From Perkinsus olseni (lineage: Eukaryota > Perkinsozoa > Perkinsida > Perkinsidae): a stretch of DNA of 64,000 bases. This document shows positions 57,709 to 64,000 of this stretch, piece after piece. Both the position numbers and the translations under genes were made by a program. The notes beneath the pieces are model-generated. The model worked only from the letters and a program-made list of their open reading frames with translations, ran no database searches and was not told the DNA's origin. Positions within the stretch are counted from its first letter, which is position 1; each line of letters begins with the position of its first letter. Location: assembly GCA_013115135.1 (NCBI GenBank), contig JABANP010000025.1:62001-126000 (forward strand), read 5' to 3'.

Positions 57709-58843
57709 ATGAGATCAGTCCTTTCAGCTTACTTACTGGGACTCCATCGCACGCCTGAGGATCTACAAGGACCACACGCCCAGCATACCATAAAATTTTT
57801 GCAACAAGAAAAACTCCTTGTGGGAACATACAAGAGCGTGGACGCAGATTCCAACCCTGGCATGCCTATACTGGCGATGGTGGTCGAGGAAACGGGAGGC
57901 AATCAGTCTGTGAAATTGGCAGCAAAAGAGAGGGCGAAAAGTGGGTACGAGTTTGTCATGCAGGAGGCGGCTCCTCTCGTCAATTTGAGCCTGGGAAACG
58001 CAGGCGAACCAGATCTCAACTGCTTCTACGTCGCAGGAATACCATTACGAAATGTGGCTCTTCGCGGAGAGGCTGCTCTGGAGAGTCGACCGCGAATTGG
58101 CTGGAGTGCGCTTACCGTATCACCAGATCGACATGTGCACTTCCAAAGATGGAATCTTCGTGGGTCTCGGGCCACAGAAGAAAAATCATACGATAACCGG
58201 ATGGAAGCACAAAACTAAGATGAAGATGAGACAAAGACAACCGAAGGCACCACGAGAGGATGCGGGCCGCCCATCAAAGGCAGCCGACCGGACTGCTTCC
58301 AGCGAGCGGGCATCTAGGAAGCGCAAAATGGCGTCAAGCCGGCTGAATGACGAGGAGCCTTCCACGAAGAAACTTATCCGGAGGTCGTCGCTCCCTCAAA
58401 GTTCGGGATGGAGGCCTGTCTTTAGCGGCAGTTACAAGACAGCCCATTATTCTCTGGATTCAATCAAGGTGGACATATGCGACGACGATGCTCGAGGTTA
58501 CAAGGTCTGTAACTTGGTATTCCAGTCAGTTCACGGGGAGACCGTCTCTCTCTCCGAAGTGGACATGCGATACAATAAAGAGAAGGATTGCATTAGCCCG
58601 GAGCCACTTCGATTCGAAACCGCCAGGGGGGATACCGATCGATTGAACATCACCTTATTTGGACGTGGATTGGCACTCGACAAGAGTCTAGCACTTTGCG
58701 TCAATATGGCAGGAGGTCTCACACTTCGTATACCATGGCCCACCAATGGGATGGGAGCGTTCATGCCTGTGGATCTTCAGCATGTTAAACGACGCACCAG
58801 AAGCGAGTCCTGCCGAAGGTTGAAAGCGCGCCCTCGTCCATGA
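57709..58843 (+). CDS. Family Y protein, copy 2, with a +1 frame break
   Basis: Intronless, from ATG at 57709 (MRSVLSAYLLGLHRTPEDLQ). The first frame (to about 58042) has LLVGTYKSVDADSNPGMPIL, AMVVEETGGNQSVKLAAKER, YEFVMQEAAPLVNL. The second frame has MWLFAERLLWRVDRELAGV, FVGLGPQKKNHTITGWKHKT, a basic linker (RASRKRKMASSRLNDEEPST), FSGSYKTAHYSLDSIKVDI, then VSLSEVDMRYNKEKDCISPE and RLNITLFGRGLALDK, stop at 58843. Aligned with copy 1 across the junction ([12 protein letters not shown] against CFYVAGI-HYEMW) the two are equal in length apart from one extra base (C at 58042). The basic central linker suggests nucleic-acid binding or a nuclear signal, but the hydrophobic start suggests secretion; I cannot decide. 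Confidence 0.65.
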
Positions 58844-59791
58844 TGTTTCCGGAGTACCGCAACACTCCCGCTACAGATGTCTCCTGCGCGTAACCTAGAA
58901 TTGATGATGATCTACTTTACCTTCTAGCCCGTGCTCCGCAAACGAACAAGAGTTCATCCCCATCACTCGTATTTCAGTGGTTGCAAGGGGGTGTTCATTC
59001 CACAAGCATTCATACTACGAATGTTTCCCTTGAATATTTATGAATTTCATGGAGTGTGATGCTCTACTGTGACACACAGGCTGAGACCTCTTCTATATAC
59101 ATGCTTACTGAATGCCATACAAAGCTGTGAATATGATGTTGTTGATAATGATAATACCAACCTATTGCCTGCCCATGAATGTTTATTCTTGACGCTGTGT
59201 AATTATCGTCATCCTGGATGCTCCTCAAGCCACCAACTGCGACTGTTTGTGTTGAGTACATAGTCATAAGAGGGGCCTAGAGTCCGAATCTATGCGAGAG
59301 GGCTGAAACGCTTAGTGTATTCATCAGATCCCATCCTTCAACTCCCAACGACGCCGATGAAGCGAACCGTAAAGTGATGGCAAGGCCCGGGCAACCGTTC
59401 AGCGAGCGCTCAGTCCACCTGCTCCTTACTGTCTCTACACTTGAGGGAACCAGGAAATACGAACCCCCCTTTGATGATGAGCCCTCTCCTCGAGCCGCGG
59501 GGCCGGGAAAATGGACAAATTAGTAACCTGGTTGCGGCTCGAAAAGGACAGCCGCCTTGAAACATCGTAGAATGGCATTTGGAAAAACTCGAAGCCTGAG
59601 AGAGTGCGCCCGCGGCCACCGGTACGAGACACAGGAGATTAACCGCTGGGTGAATCTGGGTACTCTGATATCCTAGTAAACATGGAGATGAACTCTAGCC
59701 GAAATACCCACTAGGAAAGTAACGTACGATTGCTCATATCAACTTGGAGCACAAACGGAGGGAGCGGGGCCACTGAGCAGCCTCCCCCTCT
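58844..59791. other. Gene-free stretch holding the second direct repeat
   Basis: No coding exon supported. It contains AT-rich sequence around 59020-59200 and the second repeat copy (59505-59625). Confidence 0.4.
59505..59625 (+). repeat. Direct repeat copy 2 flanking family Y copy 2
   Basis: Same orientation as the copy at 57109-57260, about 2.3 kb away, with family Y copy 2 between them. Shared words include TTAGTAACCTGGTTGC, GGCTCGA, and ATGGCATTTGGAAAAA against ATGGCATTTAACAAAA. Confidence 0.55.
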
Positions 59792-60637
59792 TCAATTCAA
59801 ATGTATGAGGGTGCCCAGCGGAGCTCGGGAAGCCGGGGCCTGAGGAAGAGGAAGGCAGTGGACCAAATAGACCGCCGGACAGTTGCCGAGAGATCGGATA
59901 CCATTTACACGTGCACGCAACCATACCCATCCGAACCCTACATGGTTAAGATTCGAATTCGGTACATCGGCCGGACCATCCAAGTAGTCCTCGCCTCGGA
60001 TCATCCTCTCGTCTTCTTCCCATCTCTGGCGATTCTCCCGAATACGTTCAGCTCGCATGCTATCATATCTGACACCACGTCATGCATAGAGCTAGGCTTC
60101 GCGAGATCTGTCGACAGAGGGTCCTATTAATCGGTCTACTACCTCTTCCTGCACTGCTGAAGCTCCCCATTATGGTCAGCCATCCAGCTCGCAGCGGTAA
60201 CGCCCCTCATCCAAGTCGGCCGGAGTCATCAAATTCGCGCTATTCCGGCCATAACCGCGGTACTCGCCTGATGAGAACAGCGACGCCCGCTTGATCACGG
60301 CCACGATCCTTGGACCATGCCAGAGGAACCGTGCTGGAGGAACAGCCCGTATCTTACATGCAGAGACGTATACTTCTGCCGTGTCCACTTTCTGAATGTG
60401 TTTCGTTTGAACCAGATCACAGGGGACCGTCAAGTAGAGCTGAAAACAAGATGGCGAGAATGGCCAACCCACCTCGGAACGAGAACGAGCAAGGAAAATT
60501 TCAAGCGCGGTCGCGATGAGGATCCGATGTAGAGCAGCGCCACTTATTTTGATTACCATATAAATGAGCCATAGCCTGGAGGCAGCGTAGTGGAGTTGGG
60601 AGTACCGCAAGTACGGCCTCCTATCCCAGTTGCTCAT
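59792..60637 (-). CDS. Hypothetical protein, multi-exon, poorly resolved
   Basis: Possible start at 60637 (MSNWDRRPYLRYSQLHYAAS), followed by candidate exons TKHIQKVDTAEVYVSACKIR, SGEYRGYGRNSANLMTPADL, and farther on MRAERIRENRQRWEEDERMI with RGEDYLDGPADVPNSN. The charged helical piece and short tyrosine-rich start look like a small organelle protein, but no family is recognised and junctions are guesses. It lies just downstream of the large minus-strand gene. Confidence 0.3.
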
Positions 60638-60701
60638 CTCCTCCGCAATGCACAGGCGTACTGGAAATACCGCACATACTGCCACACTGCTCGTACGATG
60701 C

Positions 60702-63700
60702 TCACCACGACTTACTCCCAGCAAGATTCTCGGGCACCTCCGCGTATAGGGGTTTCACGTATCCAACACTGACGTCGAGGAGAGGTTGAATAACGACGCC
60801 TCCTCGGCGGACTTCCTCGCTGAACCTCTCCTTCACCAGAACGTGTTGTAGCACGACCAACTTAGCGTAGTTGGCCGCGTTGACTCCATAGAAGACCTTG
60901 AGGATGTTGGGATGACACAGTATCGAGGTAAGGAACTCCCGAATGGCCTTCGGCGCTTCAACGCCGTTGAAGGACTGGTCAGTACTGATGATTCTATTCA
61001 CCATTATTAAAAACCTGAGGAAGAGAGCAAGTCAAAAAACGCAGAAGTGCAAGAAAATGCAGAAACCTACACCTTCGTCGATGTGGCAATCGCTATGATA
61101 GCCGGGGTGGGTCGCTCGAGGAAGAGGGAGATGTCACAGCGAAAGAATACGTCGAAAGCGATGGAGCGGTACGGGGACTGAGGAGGCATCATCAAGGACA
61201 CCAATCAGCTTGGACCAGGCATCTCGGCGTAGGCTGTGATAGTACCTCCCCGGGCTGGAAAGTAGTAAGGATGTCTTCTAGCTCCTTCAGCTTAGTAATG
61301 GTCTCTATCATATGCACGGCATAGGAGTCGGGGGAGGCCAGGTCCGTCATATCAACTCCTGAATAAACGGATGGACTTCTCTGCGCGTCCCCCTTCAGGG
61401 CTTCAACATATTGGTACTGGAGGCCACTGACCACGCAGCTATCTCACGCAATTAAAACAGTGAGCCATCACTACCCCCAGCTGCTCATGTTTTATACGAT
61501 TGAGTTTCCTATTAGGATTGCAAATACTTTTCCACGAGAAGCGTAAGATTCTCGAGGCCGCCCGAGCAGCCATAGACCCCATCAGATTGGGAGGCGATTC
61601 GATCGAGCAGGAATAATAATGAGCGGAAGAGAGCAGCAGCCTACCTGGTGGATCGATATACATCGGGAGCCAGAAGTACTTATCATTGGCCTCGTTGCAG
61701 TCCTCACTGAGTGGCCCGAATACGTCTTGGTAATTAGCGGGGTCCCCGCATCCATACTTCATTATAGAAAGGTAATACTCAAGAGCCTGCAAGACCACCA
61801 GTACCAGCTGAGAAACATAAGGGTTCTCAACTCACAGGATTGGTGCTCACATCCTTCCCGACTGTACGGCGGAGCTCCGAGCTGGCGAGTAGGAGCTGCG
61901 CCTGCGAGGCTGCATCACCCTCATGGCCGTACTTATTGAACGCCCCTCGTAAAAGCTTCTCGTCGTCGCCTGGGAAGACCCATAAATACGGAACGAATTT
62001 CCTCCGCAACCAATGGAAGAAGGGGGATGGATGGTACTACCAAAAAAATCAATAACATCCTCGGCAGTCATGTGACGAGAGGCTATCTGGTCCAGCATCC
62101 AACCACGCCGTAGCTTGGAGTAGAACTGGTCCACATCGTCCGTGCGGAACTCCGAGGGATCTTCGGGGCTCGACATCACCGTGATGTCGAAGTCAAACTG
62201 AGACCATACCGCTGCAACGCGCCCGCACAGAGGAGCGGGGCCGAGTGGGGCTTCAAGCAATAACGGAGGGCCAAGAGCTTCTCCTTTGAAGACGAGCTGG
62301 CTAGGACCACCACTCCACCGACAGGCTTACCATGATGCATGCTTGCTCGACATCTCTCTGTGAAGGCTCGATGGCCATACCTCTATCCTTGCCGGTGGTC
62401 GCTCCTTTCTTTCGGCTATTGTGTTCGAACCTGATTGTACCGTGAGCATGAATCAACCAAAGATTCTCAGACGCTCACATATGCTGTCGTATGAGGTAGA
62501 GGACGCAGCGCTTCTGGAAGGCCGTGTCGTTCTTCACTTGCTTCAGAAGCGCCATAAACGAGGTTCTCAGGCGGCTCCAGGAGTCGCCCTTCTTAGCGAA
62601 ACGATGGACGAAATCAATTTCGGGGACGATGCACCTGGCTTGCAGCTGGCACTGGCAATGACCACTGTAGGGACTTACCAGGCACCAAGCTCGTTCATGA
62701 CCTCCACGAAGGAGTCGCCATCGAGCTTCGAGTGGCTTGATGATGACACCTCGTTGTGGTCGGATTTGAGAGCCTAGCACGGGATAGCGTAACCCTGTCA
62801 ATCGCATGCACTGGTACTACCATTTTGATTCTCTCGTGAATTGGAGTTTTCTCTTTCAGTACTTCCGGAGAGTAATCGGCCGCCAGAGCAGAGGCCTCCT
62901 CCTGCACTGTTATTTTCATCTCGGTGACCATTCTATCACCATACCTACACCAGACCGTCCCTTCCCAGAGAGCATGAAGCTGCCCGATGGACACAACCTT
63001 ACGCGTGAAGGACTATCGTCCAGAGGCGGAGGTCTATCGCGTACCACCGCTTCAGCACACCACAGCTCTCGATAAAACGACGGAACCTACCAAACCAAAG
63101 ACGGGTGATGGACGCGCGAGAACGTGTCGAAGAAAGTCCTACGCCCTCGTATTCTTGAGACTCTTCTTAACATCCCTGATGCCTTCATACTGGCCTGAGC
63201 ACCACTACGCTATACCTTTTCCGATGCGCAACAGCAGTCATACCAAACTTCCCCTGAATGTACCCTCGCACGACGGCCAGCAAACAGTTGGCTATATAGA
63301 AGGGATCATCCCAATCCACAGTCAGCATGGCGAGCGTATTCGGGATCCTCAGTACCATGCCCCGAATCTGATCGAAAGGTCTCGCTCTCTCTGGAACCTT
63401 GCCAGCCGTCCACTAGCCCGCAACGCCATCTCCAACGCCCGGGGCCCGACGAGCCTACCCTCTCGAGAGTCTCATCATTATTGTGCCCTCCGTCGAAGGC
63501 GATTGCACAGGCAGTCTCCTCTGCCCGGCGTATAAGCTGCCGACTCTGTTCCTTCTGGTAACTGTCGGGCTCCCTTTCCTCCTTGCCAGCCACAATAAGC
63601 TGAATCCCTCGGATGTACCTGCAGCGTCTACCATGTCAACCCGAAAGGCCCAGGTACAGGTCACGACTCCTACAGTCTGCCCCTACCACAACTTACGCAT

Positions 63701-63785
63701 CGTAGTCACCCTTGGCGAGCTCCTCGATGCAGCTGTCGACAGTCACCTCCTCACCCTCCCCTCCGGTAGGCCCAGTTGCGGACAT
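60702..63785 (-). CDS. Large multi-exon protein of unknown function, mostly helical
   Basis: Start at 63785 (MSATGPTGGEGEEVTVDSCI, EELAKGDYDA) with a GTAAGT donor. After CTGCAG: YIRGIQLIVAGKEEREPDSY, SRQLIRRAEETACAIAFDGG. Then IRGMVLRIPNTLAMLTVDWD, DPFYIANCLLAVVRGYIQGK. Later exons: SALAADYSPEVLKEKTPIHE, KLDGDSFVEVMNELGAW, SRLRTSFMALLKQVKNDTAF, QFYSKLRRGWMLDQIASRHM, VVLQALEYYLSIMKYGCGDP (about 61700-61800), IETITKLKELEDILTTFQPG, SPYRSIAFDVFFRCDISLFL. The end is FLTSILCHPNILKVFYGVNA, YAKLVVLQHVLVKERF, with stop at 60702. The long succession of amphipathic helices suggests an alpha-solenoid scaffold, such as a transport receptor or complex subunit. I cannot name it, and it may be two genes. Confidence 0.5.
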
Positions 63786-64000
63786 GCGAGTACAACAACA
63801 CGCAACTGGCAAGGGAATCGCCATAGCGTAGCTGGTCCCGGATAAGGAACGAACCAAATCTACACCCAAGCACAAGAATCGGCCTTTAAAAGAAACACTC
63901 CATTCAATCAATCACAGTCAACTTGTGGTACAGTCTAGAGGCAGACGCACTCAGTGAAAAATCATCGTCGGCCCCGGAGCTCAAGGTCCAATACAGCAGT
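63786..64000. other. Upstream edge of the window
   Basis: No gene visible. Presumably the promoter and 5' UTR of the large minus-strand gene. Confidence 0.4.

Noticed and set aside
1..64000. CRISPR arrays, bacterial operons, insertion sequences or rRNA genes
   Set aside because: No regularly spaced repeats, no transposase or reverse transcriptase frames, and no rRNA-like stretches were seen.

Overview
This is a window of nuclear DNA from a compact protist genome. Genes are split by short GT-AG introns (those I could place by protein homology are mostly about 49 to 110 nt), there are no operons or Shine-Dalgarno sites, and housekeeping genes are of eukaryotic type (VPS33, PRP40, Pumilio, TRF4, kinesin, ZNHIT1, ATM1). 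The mixture of dense gene packing, long runs of genes on one strand, a class I aldolase and tandem families of secreted proteins fits an alveolate. My best guess is a Perkinsus species, but that is inference and no marker gene settles it.

Layout. 1-4313 (-): the N-terminal part of a VPS33-like SM protein leaves the window on the left, preceded by a PRP40-like splicing factor. 5268-6353 (+): intronless fructose-bisphosphate aldolase with strong codon bias. 6354-8894: sparse. 8895-22790 (-): a long one-strand cluster with a small hypothetical gene, a Pumilio-family RNA-binding protein, two unknown proteins (one coiled coil), and two tandem genes for the same large multi-domain membrane protein. 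23485-28970 (+): three tandem paralogues with signal peptides (family X). 30600-40790 (-): a cysteine-rich EF-hand protein, an unknown protein, a PqiA-like membrane protein, and a Ser-rich protein. 41151-46650 (+): a TRF4-type poly(A) polymerase and a kinesin. 46944-57016 (-): ZNHIT1, a cyclophilin, a selenoprotein M with an in-frame UGA, and a mitochondrial ATM1/ABCB7-type ABC transporter. One intron of the transporter is about 1.96 kb long and holds a complete gene of a second secreted family (family Y) on the opposite strand. 57709-58843 (+): a second family Y gene, bracketed by two diverged copies of a direct repeat. 59792-63785 (-): a hypothetical gene and a large multi-exon protein I could not name.

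Most genes are unrelated housekeeping genes and do not form a pathway. The points most worth following are: the UGA-containing selenoprotein M with a hand-found SECIS candidate; the nested family Y gene; the repeated single-base (+1) frame breaks in otherwise conserved genes (TRF4, kinesin, both family Y genes); and the two lineage-specific secreted families. All exon boundaries were placed by eye, so starts, ends and intron positions of multi-exon genes are approximate.
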